Assembly: GCA_025738555.1 (NCBI GenBank)
Contig: JAOVFP010000009.1
Coordinates: 434,001-498,000, forward strand
From: Cyathus striatus
Taxonomy: Eukaryota > Basidiomycota > Agaricomycetes > Agaricales > Nidulariaceae
Reading direction: 5' to 3'
DNA: 64,000 nt
The translations under genes and the position numbers were made by a program. This document shows, piece after piece, positions 23,601 to 35,618 of the stretch. The notes beneath the pieces are model-generated. The model ran no database searches and had not been told where the DNA came from. It worked only from the letters and a program-made list of their open reading frames with translations. The number at the start of each line of letters is the position of its first letter. Within the stretch, counting starts at the first letter, position 1.

Positions 23601-25329
23601 ATTATGAAATATGTTTGAGGAGCTGGGTCCATGCTTTGAGGACAAATTACTCAGTGTAGCTTCGAAATTTGTCCAGATATCAAATGATAAGCCACCTATA
23701 GTTGTAAGTAATCATATTACAATTTCTATTACTGACAATATAGAGGTTGATGTTCTTCAAGACAGTGTACGAGCTTACAGCATTCTGGTAAGTATATCTG
23801 AAGATGAGCATAAACGTTGGATACAGGCTTATCATGATGATCCAATGTTTAATGAAATACTAACTTCAATAAGGAAGGACGATCAAGTTACCCTTCCTTA
23901 TCACTATGCAGATGATGGGATGCTGTATTTCGAAGACAATTATGGTAACAATCGGTTATGTATTCCTAGATCACTTCGCAATGAGTTGATGAATGATGCT
24001 CATACTAGTATATCTGAGGCAGCTCATAGTGGATATTACAAGACTTACAACCGAATCAGCTCAATTTATTACTGGCCTAGAATGTCTCAAGACATCAAAT
24101 GGTTTGTCGCAACATGTGACATATGTCAGAAAACTAAACCTCGAAGGCATGGACCTGTAGGATTGTTGAATCCAATCCCCATTCCCACTCAACCCTTCGA
24201 AACAGTATTGATGGATTTTATTCCTAATTTGCCACAATCTAACAGTTACAACAATGTTCTAGTGATTGTCGATAAATTAACTAAATTTGGAATTTTTATT
24301 CCAACTACAACAAAAGTTGATGAAGTCAAGACAGCAAGGCTATTCTTCCGCCATGTCATTTCAAAATATGGAATTCCCTGCCAAATTATTTCAGACAGAG
24401 ACACAAGATGGAGAGGGGAATTTTGGAAAGAGGTCTGTCGACTAATGGGATTGACAAGAGCTTTGACTACTGTGTATCATCCTCAAGCTGACGGCCAAAC
24501 AGAGATAATGAATCAGGGTTTAGAAATTGTGATATGTGCGTACATTAAATCTAAGTGAGATACTTGGTCAGATCTACTTGATCTGCTGACACTTGCATAC
24601 AATACTAATCCTCATATGGCTACAGGATTTTCTCCTGCATATTTACTATATGGCTTCCACCCTACTACCGCGACAAGCTTGATCCATCAACAGGAAAGTG
24701 TGCCTAGACCACAGTTCTCAATTGATGCAATAGCCCAAGAAATGGTCGAAGGATTTGAGTCTGCACGCTACGAGGCACAAGACATGTTGCTGATAGGCCA
24801 GATCGCACAGCAAAAAAGTTATAACAATGGATGGAAAATATGGGAATTCAATGAAGGTGACCTTGTCATTATCAATAAAAAATCTCTGGATATGCTAAAA
24901 GGTAAGGGAGTGAAATTTGCGAATAGATATGATGGACCATTTCAAATACTGCAGAAGTTAAGTCCAGTAACATATCGATTACACATGCTGGAATCATATA
25001 AAATTAACCCCATATTGAACATAGAGCATTTGGAAAGTTATCAGAAATCGCCAGCACAATTTGGGGAACGGCCAGAGCTACCACTGGACCGAGACGATTT
25101 TGATGAGCTACTAGAGGCTGAAATCGAAACAATTATCGAAGAAAAATGGAAGGCAGGGAGGAGAGGCTGCAAGGTACCAATTTACCGAGTGCGATACAAA
25201 GGATATCCACCAGAGGAAGATGAATGGAAATCTAAGATGGGCTTGAAAAACGCTCCAGACGTTCTCCAAAAATGGATGGAAAAACAACAAGCAGAAAAGG
25301 AAACATTGAGGAAGGAAAAACATATATAA
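20686..25329 (+). pseudogene. pol of chromovirus 2: protease, RT, RNase H, integrase, chromodomain
   Basis: A single frame ends at TAA 25327-25329. Protease (about 20990) has DSRS in place of the usual DSG. RT (about 22140-22700) keeps YIDD near 22563, but the first catalytic Asp is Asn (STLNALSGF). RNase H (about 22980-23400) has TDHAALTW. Integrase keeps a zinc-binding C-x2-C (CDIC, about 24117), LMDFI, SDRD and ADGQTE, so its D,D,E triad looks complete. A chromodomain (about 25115-25300, with YRVRYKGYPPEEDEW) closes the protein. In-frame stops are TGA, for example 21301-21303, 22720-22722, 23074-23076 and 24556-24558; several fit Arg CGA in relatives. Confidence 0.88.
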
Positions 25330-25401
25330 GACCACACAAAATTTCGACTATCTTCAGTTCTCTCGAACTATCATTTGCTCCTTCTTCTCCATTTCATTCA
25401 A

Positions 25402-26335
25402 ACCATGACTCATTCTGCCATCATTTCCACTTCTGTTACTCCTCGTACATCTCCTCAAGATCCTATGTCTTGTCTCATTGCATTAACAACCACCATGGTA
25501 TGGGCTTTCAGCCCCTTTGGTTATCATTTGACCAGTGATGACATTCATGGTTCACAGTATTATTCTTGTATTTATTCTTCTCCCTAGACTGACTGATTTC
25601 ACTCAGGAATTCCTTCCTTGACTAATCTGGGTGTACCCCAAGGATTTGTAATCAATGATTGCATCTCTTGTGCCCTTTGGACGACCTTGCAAAACATGGC
25701 AAGAGCTATTCTTGAAGCAGCCTTACCTCTTCCCAACGCTGACTGTAATACAAATCCTCAGGAGATTTACACCCGTATAATCCCTCTCTACATGTTCGAA
25801 TCTCTTGGCTTATCGAGACCCGCTGTTCTCGACGTACTCTCCTTGCACATCAACAACCCTCTCTTCTTTGTTAATCCATCACGCAAGGAAGCTGTTGAAT
25901 GTTACAACCAACTTCAGCAATTGTTGATCAACAGTTCGTCATTATTATCATTTCTTCCATCAGTATTATAACCTTCTCCAAAAAATAGCAGCTATTTGGA
26001 TTGCGGATGCTCAAGATCATGCTTCCAGGGCTACTCATGCTCATGGGTGGGTTTGGAATGTCCAAGTGAACACTTACATTTCCACAAACCCCATTACTTC
26101 TCACAATGCCCTTGGTGACAGCTTTTCTCATCTTTGTATCACTGACTACAACACCGGCACCGATATGGTTTTACACCCCACCACATCATCTTACGCCTGC
26201 TATCACCCTGGTTTCAACTCCTGGAAGCTTGAGGATCATCATAACTTAGGTTACACAGGCGACATGGAGGTTCCGCAGGTTCCCACTACTGCTTGGGATA
26301 AGTACTTTGAAGGCTATGGTGACAATGAAGTTTAG
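25402..26335 (+). pseudogene. Post-integrase ORF of chromovirus 2
   Basis: After the pol stop comes a ~70-bp pyrimidine-rich leader and then ATG 25402 in the context AAACCATGAC. The frame continues past a TAG (about 25585) and a TGA to about 25971. It then shifts, through either a single-base change or an intron near 25941-25995, into a frame that ends at TAG 26333-26335. Together about 300 residues. I recognise no family. The last part is rich in Trp, Tyr, His and Asn. Its position matches the extra ORF of chromovirus 1, although I see no clear sequence similarity between the two. Confidence 0.5.
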
Positions 26336-26355
26336 ATATGTATGTCAGATCTCGT

Positions 26356-26370
26356 ATTCAGGGGGGGGCA
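26356..26370 (+). promoter_or_regulatory. Polypurine tract of chromovirus 2
   Basis: The G-run AGGGGGGGGCA lies immediately before the 3' LTR, the expected site for plus-strand priming. Confidence 0.75.
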
Positions 26371-27064
26371 TGTTAGGGATACTGTATATTCAACTATCCA
26401 TAGAGTCCTTACATGAATACTCACTCTCTTTTCTTCTATTTTTTCTATTTTTACTTTGTATTTCATTTCGCAGCTGTGCTGCTCAATTCCACGTGATGTT
26501 TTATGACATAGGCCGAGACTGTTAAAGAACTGGAAGCAGGTGGAAGGCTCTCGAGGTAACGAAGTAGATAACATAAGTCTTGAAGAATATTGTACAGACT
26601 ACATGAACATTCTAGTTAAATTAGCAAGTATATGTATAAAAGAATGTGTAAACAGACTGAATTTACAATCTCTTTTTCGCACAAATATTACTCTGTCACT
26701 TTGACAACTGTAAGAACCAGGAACTCGACTTAAGGCTTCGCACTAAGTCTTGTGGTGTTGCTAAAAAGGGTATCATAGTATAGTACTATCTACTCACTAC
26801 TTCATACTATTACTGTATTGTCAATTACTGAATACAACTGCTATTCTAATTGGCGGTAGCTCATGACACTTGTGACTAAATTGGTTGACCTACGCTTCGA
26901 GAACCCGACTCTTTACTATTTGGTACACTTATTCTTACTCTTTCATCCGTACACACCTCAAGACCAAGTGATACAAGGGTACATTTCTATTTTATCTAAG
27001 TGTACTTACATTATGTGTATTCACAGGAATACACCAATGCTTGTAGTTCACAGGAACCACAACA
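26371..27064 (+). repeat. 3' LTR of chromovirus 2
   Basis: 694 bp, same ends as the 5' LTR; followed by the duplication ATTAC at 27065-27069. Confidence 0.93.
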
Positions 27065-27069
27065 ATTAC

Positions 27070-28456
27070 TGTGAGAGAATCTTTATAAATCATTATATAT
27101 TCTGTTCCAATGCATACATGACCAGTAATTTACAGTACATACACTAAGTATTACACACTGATATATATACTTACAGTACTGGGAAACAGTTAATAGCATG
27201 GCTTAGTAAAGAAAACATCACTTACTGGTTCATGCCACTTACCTTTATCTAAAATGTAACTTCAACACATTTCTTAAGCCATGCCATTGGCAAACTCATT
27301 GCCCTTTTATACATACAGCACCAGTCTTAGTCAGCATCCACCAGATCTTGTGCAGTCTCAGCAGATGTTTGTGTTCAATTCCAGAACCAAGCTCAAGCTC
27401 CATCCCAACTACCCTGGACTTGGCCTACATTGATCTGTGGTTGTTTGCACCATGGACCAGTGCACCCAGACCTGTCACACCCTCAGCATGATATCTCTTA
27501 TGTCTAGTAGCTCTCCCTGTTGAAGTAACCAACAAAAAACTAATGCACAATGGCTGCTCTTTGCAGAAAACATATTATATAATATTATATAGAGAGTATA
27601 GTCTTGAAGCTTAGGCCATTAAATCAATTTTACCTATCTTGCAGTATGTTGCCAATATTGTATCTACATTGATATATACCCTTAATACTATTGTTACCTT
27701 AAGAAGCATTGTGTTACATTAGTAGTAACAAAAGGCCATCTATGATAGTCCTAAATTCACAATTCATTGTAGAGTCTTTATAATATGTACACAAGTGTAT
27801 TATGATTACATTGCAATGAAATTAGGACTTTTGTGACATAAATGTGCTAGTGACATTTGATGTGGCATTTTTTCATTCTTAGAACTTGACATTCACTAAT
27901 GCACTGCATTGTTTTTTATTATTTTCTTCAGCTTTCCCCATATGTGTACTAAGCTCACTGTTATTAACTCTTGTTTTCCTGTTCCTATTCAAGTCCAATC
28001 TACTAGAATGTCTTCCATCAAATACAGTCTCTCCAGCTCCTTCATCACTAAATTCTGGAGGATATTGTGCAACCACATCATACAGTATAACTTGCCATAA
28101 GTGGTATATGTTGAAATTACCTTACAGCTATATGATGCTGCAGGATGCAGCCATGTGTGGCTGGACCAAATTTCATTATTTGTACAGTAGCTTCATGCAC
28201 CTTTGTACATATTATAGACAATCATGAGGGGATCATAACATAATGCCAATAAGATGAGGGAGACACAAGATTGAACCACAATTATGAGCACAAATTCATC
28301 TTTAAGGACAAGTATAACAATTATATAATTTGCTAATGTAGGTGTACTTTTATTTCAAGGAGAGAAAACATTGAAAAACATTATATTTGATTACATATAT
28401 TCTACATGCATGGTACTACTACCAAACTCCAAGTCAAAATGGTCAACCTCAAGCCT
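27070..28456. other. Degenerate, mostly anonymous sequence
   Basis: No reliable gene. A minus-strand stretch at 27879-28076 reads as a hydrophilic, charged peptide that could be a decayed coding fragment. The overlapping plus-strand ORF is hydrophobic and probably its shadow. No homology is recognised. CpG is very scarce. Confidence 0.4.
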
Positions 28457-28464
28457 CTATTTCC

Positions 28465-29820
28465 GAGGACCTGACACTGACCCACATTCTCAGTAGAATC
28501 CAGTGAGAATATAGTGATAGAATGAGAGAGTAGTGAGAGTTCAGTGAGAGTTTACTGAGACTACAGTGAGAAAATGTATAATTTTCATCTCAGTAAAATC
28601 TCACCTAATTCTCATTGGGTGAGAATCTCTGAGAGTGTAGTGATAGTATAATGAGATGAATCTCAGAGAGTCCAGTAAGAATCTAGTGAGAATAAGTCAC
28701 TGGACTCTCAGTACAGTCTCTGACATTTAACCCTATTGTTACAAATTCCCACACAATATTTCATAAGATCTCTCTGCACCAATGTGATCACATGACCTGT
28801 GACATCTTGAAAAAGTGTGACATATTGAAAAAGCACAGCATGTGTGATATGTGTGACATATCATAACCATCACACTTGTCACACTTTTCTAACATTTTCC
28901 AACATGAAAAGTGTGGTGCCTAAGCTGTACCTAGACTCTATTGTCACATATGTGTGAAAGTGTGACATGTTGGAAAATGTTGGTAAAAGCGTGACATGTA
29001 TGACACACATGGGAAAAAAGTGTGACATGCCGGAAAGCGTGACATATTGAAAAATGTTGGAGGAAAAAGTGTGACAAGCGTGGGAAAAGTGTGACATGAT
29101 GGAAAAATATCACATATCATAACCATCATACTTGCCACACTTTCCAATATGTCACACTTTTCCCATGTTTGTCACACATGTCACACTATCACATATGTGT
29201 GACAAGTTTGATGACTGTAGGAAGTGTGAAAGTGTGACATATTGGAAAATGTTGGAAAAATCATAACAAGTGTGGGAAAAGTGTGACATGTTGGAAAAAG
29301 CGTGACATATGTGACATATCATAGCCAACACACTTGTCACACCTTCGGTGTACTGTCACATTGTGACAAATGTGACAAGATGTGTTACCATCTTGAAAAG
29401 TGTGACATGTTGAAAAATGTTGGAAAAGTTCTATCAGTAGGGCATCTGGACTCTACCTAAACTCTACTGAACTCAAATGCCTAAGTTGTACCTAGACTTT
29501 ATTGTCACAGTAGTAACATGTTTCCCACAGTCATCATACTTGTCACACATGTCACGCTTTCCAACATGTCACACTTTCACACATGTGTGACAAGTGTGAT
29601 GACTGTGGGAAACATGTTACAACTGTGACAATAAAGTCTAGGTACAGCTTAGGCACTTAAGTTCAGTGGAGTTCAGGTAGAGTCCTGGTGCCCTACCAAT
29701 AGTGTAGTGAGAGTCTTACTAGATTCTTGATAGTCTAGTGAGACTCCAGTGAGACTCTCGATAGTCTGGTGAGAGTCCAGTGAGAGTCCAGTGATAACTG
29801 TGGGAGAGTGCAACATACTG
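28465..29820. mobile_element. hAT-like non-autonomous element, family 2, copy 1 (1,356 bp)
   Basis: The 8-bp duplication CTATTTCC flanks it exactly (28457-28464 and 29821-29828). It starts GAGGACCTGACACTGACCC and ends GCAACATACTG. The ends form imperfect inverted repeats sharing a CCCAC core with the second copy (48521-49425). Inside are CAGTGAGA-type subterminal repeats and a long stretch (about 28790-29620) of GTGTGACA(T)-rich motifs in both orientations. It encodes no transposase, so it would have relied on an enzyme supplied elsewhere. Confidence 0.82.
28790..29620. repeat. GTGTGACA-rich internal satellite of hAT-like family 2
   Basis: Dozens of near-copies of GTGTGACATGTTGGAAAA and its complement fill the middle of the element in direct and inverted order. 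The pattern can form hairpins. Copy 2 has a shorter version (about 48830-49240). Confidence 0.75.
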
Positions 29821-30105
29821 CTATTTCCCACAACTCCTCTCCAAATGTGATTTGGAAGCAAACTTGAGCAATATGAGCTACTACTACATGATAAAAATTA
29901 GCAGAAGAATCATGAATGGAGATCTGAGAGAGAGAATGATATTCATACTCATGTGGGTTTTGAAAATGATAAGCTTTGGTACTCCTAGCCTATTCAAGGA
30001 TAAAGTTAGTTATGTATGAACTAGAATGTCAATAAACTCACCTTTTCCCATTTGAATAGAGTACTAGAATTCAATAGTGTGGCACCTATTGGTATGTTGG
30101 CTCAC

Positions 30106-30717
30106 TGTCGTGTCCCGTTCTATTCCACTAGGGACAAGAACCTCAGAGTAGATAGTCTAAGTAGCAGAGTAACTTGTACAACGTTAGTAGGGTGTGAAGA
30201 GATGGTGAACAAGTACAGGAGTAGTGGAACGTTGGCTTCAACTTGTGTGTTGTGCCTCTTGGACTTCCAGTTCTGTATTTAGAACAAAGTGGAGTAAGTG
30301 GCAAAATAGCGGAGTTGGCTCAAGGCCCAAGTAGGAGAAAGGGTGTAAACATAGTTGATTTGAAACTGAAGTCTATCTACATTACAGGAGTAGTTTATAT
30401 AATAAACTACTTTGTCTGAATGCATATGGAGTAATGCCCATGGGTATGTGGCATCCTAGGGGTAAGTAAATTCCATGAAATGTAGACCATAGTAAAACTA
30501 GTAGTATGCCTCTAAATTATAGTCATAGGAGAAATGGCCGCAGCCAGAGAACGAGGTAGTAATATTAAAGAGAAGGAACAAGTAAACAGTTACAAGTAAA
30601 CATTAGTAAGGAAGAGTTCGATATATAACAAGTATACATAGTCTGGAGGAAACATACTAAAAGTGGAGTAAACCTGGAGTTGACTCCAATGGTACAGGGA
30701 TTGTCATGGATATGACA
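30106..30717. mobile_element. Solo LTR (612 bp), family shared with 47364-47972
   Basis: It starts TGTCGTGTCCCG, ends GGATATGACA and is flanked by the 5-bp duplication CTCAC (30101-30105 and 30718-30722). It matches the reverse complement of 47364-47972 along its whole length. Many CpG sites of the other copy are TG or CA here, so this copy is more decayed. No internal element sequence is next to it. Confidence 0.88.
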
Positions 30718-30722
30718 CTCAC

Positions 30723-31975
30723 TGACATTTTGAAGAGTGATGATCATGAGAGCCAAAACATAGCAAAAAGGCAGGGAGTGTTGCTCATTTTATGCTGGGT
30801 TGGTGCTTGATGTTCCTGACTGGCTAGACAAAAAATATATGCATGGGCAGTGTGTTCTGAAGGACTCAAATCAGCATCATAACTTGATGGTCTCTAGATG
30901 CAATCCAGGCCTATAGCCAAATAGTCAATAGGCTAGATGTGATTTGTTAGGTGACATATTGAGGGGATCAGGTTTGCTGTGACATGGCCTCCAGTGTAAC
31001 TAGTAGCTATTGAGTTTAGTGACTGGATGTGAACCAAGTTGATGAGAGTGCATTTGTGCCTGTTTACATCCCCACTGGAATTGGCATTTCCCATCAAGTG
31101 CACTCTCAAGGTCTCAGCATTCAACTCCAGGGCCACTTGCCCACCCAAGTCCTGTCTTAAATAAAACATACTTACTCTTTGGTATGGATTTGTTTCTTAT
31201 CTTACATGATACTGTAGTGGGGTGAGACTGAGTCGAAGAAATGGTGAAGTTCATTCCAAAGCCATGTTAGCAACTGTTGTCTCTGATGTACAATGATATA
31301 TACTATAGAGCTCTAAGGACTCACAAGCAAAGTACAATATGCTGATAACATTGCAACACATTTTATGCTGTATTTGACTTTAATTACAACTTACAACTGT
31401 TGATACAGAGTAAGATATGTTAGTCAGATTATGATTTTTACTTACTATGTTAGTGCCATTATAATACTGTATAATTGCTTGTAACCATTTCAACATCTTC
31501 CATTGAGTGCATGAGAAACATATGGCTATATCAGACCTTCATGAATTTACTGATGTTTCTTGCATGAATTCCCCTTATCAACAGGAGTAAAATCTATGGC
31601 ATGTGCTAGTGCTCTTGGTTGGTGAATTCATAACTGGTCCTGGCAAGCAGTATGGAGGCCCAGAATGTGATGTCATGCTAAGCCACTGACACTCTTTACA
31701 ACCTTTTAGTTCTCTATTGGGATGGGTAGTGGCACTGTCTATGTCACTTTTTTAGGAGTGAAGTATGCTATCACCACCACCAAACTGTGTTTTATTTCCT
31801 CAACATGACATTATTCATGTTGAACACAATAACACTTTATCTGCAGACTATACATGTATCTCAAAGTTCCTTGCTAGTTCCATACACTATTAAAGATATT
31901 CTTTCCAGTATACCTGCCACAAGCATGGACATGATCCTGTAGAAGGGGTGTTCATTCTGCTGGTGGTAGGCATAC
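30723..31975. other. Anonymous sequence
   Basis: No gene is supported. A short minus-strand stretch (30933-31169, 78 codons) has a protein-like composition and may be a coding remnant of an unknown transposon or gene. Otherwise it is AT-rich, low-CpG sequence without recognisable repeats. Confidence 0.4.
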
Positions 31976-33745
31976 AAGCCCTGACACTTTCTGTTCTCCT
32001 TCCTCCATCTTCCTGCTAATGAACAACCTCCCAATTTCATGTTTGTGTTCTTACTCTGCTTGTCTGGTTGTTTGTTAATATCTTGCTAAATATGGGCTAA
32101 TGACTTGCTCTAGTTTCTTCAAAATTCCTTCCATTCAATTTGAGCCTTGCAAAACTTTGAATGAGTTTCACTACTTAAAGCCAAGGTGTCTTCAATAATA
32201 AATTTTTGGACCAGGGATCAGAAAATTTTGAAATAGCCCTAGCAAGGTAACTACCTACCTACTGTGGGAACTTAATACCATATATGGGAATAATTATGCA
32301 ATGATTATGTCAGATATTCTGGCATTCAACAGGAAAGAAATAGTGCTACTTCCAACTTGGGTGCTACTCATGTCAAACTCACATCATCCTCTTTCACTGG
32401 TTTCACTGGGATATGAGTAATGTTATTATTTTCTGAGTGGATTTAAGATGAGTGACTGAAGGAGCTATTATGTAGTAATGAAGTTGGTTAGGATGTATGT
32501 GGTAGAGTTTATTCCAGCTGTTTTTTCAAGTGTGTGTATGTATTATAATCATAGACTCATTATGTCCTGCTTCCACATGATGTATCCAATATCAAATGAT
32601 ATTTATAGTGTTGTGAGAGCAAATGATCAACTGAATAAAAGATAAATCAACAAAGTAGCCTTCCTGAACTGTTGAAGTTGTTGCCCTGTGACCAGTCTTG
32701 TGGGCAGTGCAGTGGTCCTGAAGCAAATGTGCACTATGAGTTTTCAAAAGCTTATCATGCTATTTACTTACTGTTGGTTTTCTCTTTTTCAATTGCCTTT
32801 GACTTACTTCAAATTATTTCTTGTTCAACATAAATTAGTATGTTGTAAGTCCTGTTAAGTATTTCAATTATAAATTGTTTACTAGGGGAATTCAAAATTG
32901 GTGATACATGATATGATATGGGCAGTTTGTAATGTGTCCTAGCAACAATTTTTGACAATCACTTCAGAGTTCTTAAGTTAGAGATTTCACTTACTCACTA
33001 CTTACTGATAGGACTTCCATCCTGTCCAAAATAAATAAATAACTATAGTAAATAGGAACAATGAAATGGCTTAATATTAGCTCAAACTCTAATTTTTAGA
33101 GCTACTTATCTGTAAGTGAGATAAAATAAAATGTGAAGAGTGTGAATGGTTTGACTCTTGTTTGACTCTCTGTCTAAATTTTTAATCATTTTTTTGGCAG
33201 GGTTGTAACAACTGATCTGTATTGACACTACACAACAGCTATATTTGAATTCCCCTACTAAGTGACACAGGGTTCTGATTTTGTTCATGTTGCTAATGAT
33301 AGTACCTTATTTACTACACATTGCTGGTTAGGATGCTTGTGCATCCTGTCTTTTATGAAATATCCTGAGTCAAATATATATTGGTGATGTGTACAAAGTG
33401 TGTGCACATTTAACATAGCCCATGTTCAATTGTTTGCACCATCTATGTTGTGGGGCCTCTGAGTAGTGGGGGGGTGCTATACTAAGTAATGTTTCTAGGA
33501 GGCTCTTGATGACTTTGTAGCACTTTTAATAAGTATTTATACTGGTTCATGATGATGGATTCATATGGAAGGCCATCAAAAATACCTGGTAAAAAAATGG
33601 ATCCAACAATTTATTTTTCACCCCCTCTGACCCCCAACTACCTATCCCCTGATTGGAAATTTGGCCCAGGAAGACCTCTTGCTTAAAGCTTAACTTTTAT
33701 TTACTTGGCATTCAATTTCAATTTTAATTTCAATTTCAATGTTTG
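31976..33745 (+). repeat. Decayed duplicate of the CAT2-gene flanks, split by a hAT-like element
   Basis: 31978-32018 resembles 890-930 (upstream of the CAT2-type gene). It is joined to 32026-32181, which resembles 3366-3527 (downstream of it). After the inserted element, 33682-33745 resembles 3520-3597, with a small deletion. The gene itself is absent from the copy. CpG sites of the original are mostly TG or CA in the copy. Confidence 0.75.
32182..33681. mobile_element. hAT-like non-autonomous element (1,500 bp)
   Basis: The 8-bp duplication CTTAAAGC flanks it (32174-32181 and 33682-33689). The unoccupied site is visible once at 3520-3527 in the original locus. The ends are imperfect inverted repeats: CAAGGTGTCTTC at the left and CAAGAGGTCTTC (complement) at the right, with similarity continuing about 40 bp inward. 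An 8-bp duplication and short inverted ends are typical of hAT elements. No transposase ORF is seen. Confidence 0.85.
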
Positions 33746-33804
33746 TCATCATTGATGGCTATGTGGGTCCATGTTGATGGAAAGGGTCTTTGGGAAATCT
33801 TTGG

Positions 33805-34160
33805 GTACCCACTAATTATTTGATGATTATAATGAATCATACATTAATACTAAAAATAGGTCCTCTAATGTACACAGTAATAATTTGGGAGTAGCTTATA
33901 CATGCTTCTTATTTTGATAGTTGTTAAACATGGAGTTTCTTGTTGAACTATCAAATTAATATTAAATATATTTGCCAGTTTACTACAGAAGCTGGGAACC
34001 CACTATGATTAGTGAATCATGCACTGATGTTAAAAATAAGCCTTCTGAGGTACACAGTAATAATTTTGGAGTTGTACATGCTTCATCTCTCCATAGTTAT
34101 GGGTGGTTATTTACTGTTGAACTAGTACCAAAATAACATCAAATATATGTCCTTGACACT
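33805..34160 (+). repeat. Diverged tandem duplication (~205-bp period)
   Basis: Two copies share ACCCACTA, AATCAT, ACACAGTAATAATTT and ACATGCTTC blocks in the same order, starting near 33806 and 34010. They lie directly upstream of the broken ORF at 34164. Confidence 0.6.
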
Positions 34161-34650
34161 TGTTTGCTACAGAACTATCCCCCTGCTTCACTCTTCCCAT
34201 TCACCAATATGAAGGGTGGCAACTCACTAATCTTTATACCTCCAGAAGAAGATAATGAGATCTTGACAGAAATTCTTCAAAAAAAAGCAGTTAGGCATTT
34301 GAAACTGAATGGTATAGCAATCACATTAAACCAAGATGAGAAGGCTTGCATATGTGAGATGAGAGAATAATTAGGTTCCACTTATCAACCCAGAGATTAC
34401 AAGGAGGCCATGAAAGGTGAATTGAGGATGTGGAGTACTCTTCTGGCTACAGTCACAGAGGTAGTTTGCATACCTGCCATAAGAAATATGGCAATCACTA
34501 TACTAGAATAACAGGGAAGACAAGAGCTATTCAAGCTCTACAAATCAAGGCTTGGGGCATTAAAAATTTGTACATTTTTTGACCCCCAAACCTTTTTAAG
34601 TAGTATATTAATTCATTTTTTAGTTATGGGTCTGAAAAATGGGCCTGAGC

Positions 34651-35618
34651 GAGCTCTTTACACTTAGCCATGTGTTCTGTACAGATCTGTGCAGAATCCA
34701 TACAGAATTTTCAGAATCTGTGTGGAATCTGCACAGATTTTTTTCATTTTGGCAGAGGTTTTTTTGGGTCTGTACAGATTCTGCACAGATTCCGAAAATT
34801 CCGTACAGATTACATAGAATTCCTCGGAATTTCGCATTACAGACCTGAAAATTCTGTACAGAATTTTATTATACTTATTTCCTTGCATGTGACACTCTGC
34901 ATTAAGCATGACACTAGGTGTTGAGTGTGACACTATGCATTAAGCATGACACTGAGTGTGACACTAAGTGTTGAGTGTGATACTAAGATTTAAGCATGAC
35001 ACTAAATGTTGAGTGTGACACTAAGTGTTGAGTGTGACACTAAGTGTTGAGTGTGACACTAAGTGTTGAGTGTGACACTAAGTGTTGAGTGTGACACTAA
35101 GTGTTGAGTGTGACACTAAGTGTTGAGTGTGACACTAAGTGTTGAGTGTGACACTAAGTGTTGAGTGTGACACTAAGTGTTGAGTGTGACACTAAGTGTT
35201 GAGTGTGACACTATACATTAAGCATGACACTAAGTGTTGAGTGTGACACTATGCATTGAGTGTGATACTATACATTAAGCATGACACTATGCATTGAGCA
35301 TGATACAATATATTGAGTGTATCACAGATTTCATGTAGTGTCACACTTGACACCTGTGACAAGGCAGCAATGCATAAATCCACACAGAATCCATGCAGAA
35401 TATGTATGAAATCCATATAGAATAATCACCTCTAATAATAATAATAGCCACTATATAAATTCTGTATGGTATCTATACAGGTCTGTACAGGTCTGTATGG
35501 ATCTGCATGGAATCTGCACAGATCTGTACGGAATTTTCGGATTCTGTGCAAATTCCATATGGATCTGTGCGGATTTGTACAGATCTGTACAGACCTCTTG
35601 GGGGAGTGTAAATTACTG
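34651..35618 (+). mobile_element. Satellite-bearing hAT-like element, family 1, copy A (968 bp)
   Basis: The 8-bp duplication GCCTGAGC flanks it (34643-34650 and 35619-35626). It starts GAGCTCTTTACACTTAGCC and ends GAGTGTAAATTACTG; the inner parts TTTACACT and CTGTACAGATCTG are inverted at the two ends. The subterminal regions hold many GTACAGAT-type palindromic motifs. The middle (about 34900-35330) is a tandem array. No ORF of its own. Copies B (39860-40795), C (57009-58039) and D (63905 to window end) share these ends. Confidence 0.88.
34900..35330 (+). repeat. 19-bp satellite array inside hAT-like copy A
   Basis: The unit GTGTTGAGTGTGACACTAA is repeated about eleven times almost perfectly between about 35003 and 35212. 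Degenerate variants (GCATTAAGCATGACACTAT type) lie on both sides. The unit contains the near-palindrome GTGTGACAC. There is no spacer structure. Confidence 0.9.

Larger units (their letters stand above)
16446..27064 (+). mobile_element. Ty3/gypsy chromovirus 2 (complete structure, inactive)
   Basis: Two 694-bp LTRs (16446-17139 and 26371-27064) start TGTTAGGGAT and end ACCACAACA. They are flanked by the 5-bp duplication ATTAC at 16441-16445 and 27065-27069. The internal region encodes gag, protease, RT, RNase H, integrase and a chromodomain, then a further ORF. All gag pieces share one frame and all pol pieces share one frame over more than 4 kb, but stops, mostly TGA, break both. It lies only about 100 bp from chromovirus 1 and in the opposite orientation, and belongs to a different lineage. 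Confidence 0.93.

Noticed and set aside
27886..28227. 113-codon hydrophobic plus-strand ORF
   Set aside because: Composition looks like the antisense of a hydrophilic coding remnant on the other strand; no supporting motif.
34900..35330. Possible CRISPR array or tRNA cluster
   Set aside because: The 19-bp units abut each other with no unique spacers, lie inside a transposon and the organism is a eukaryote.
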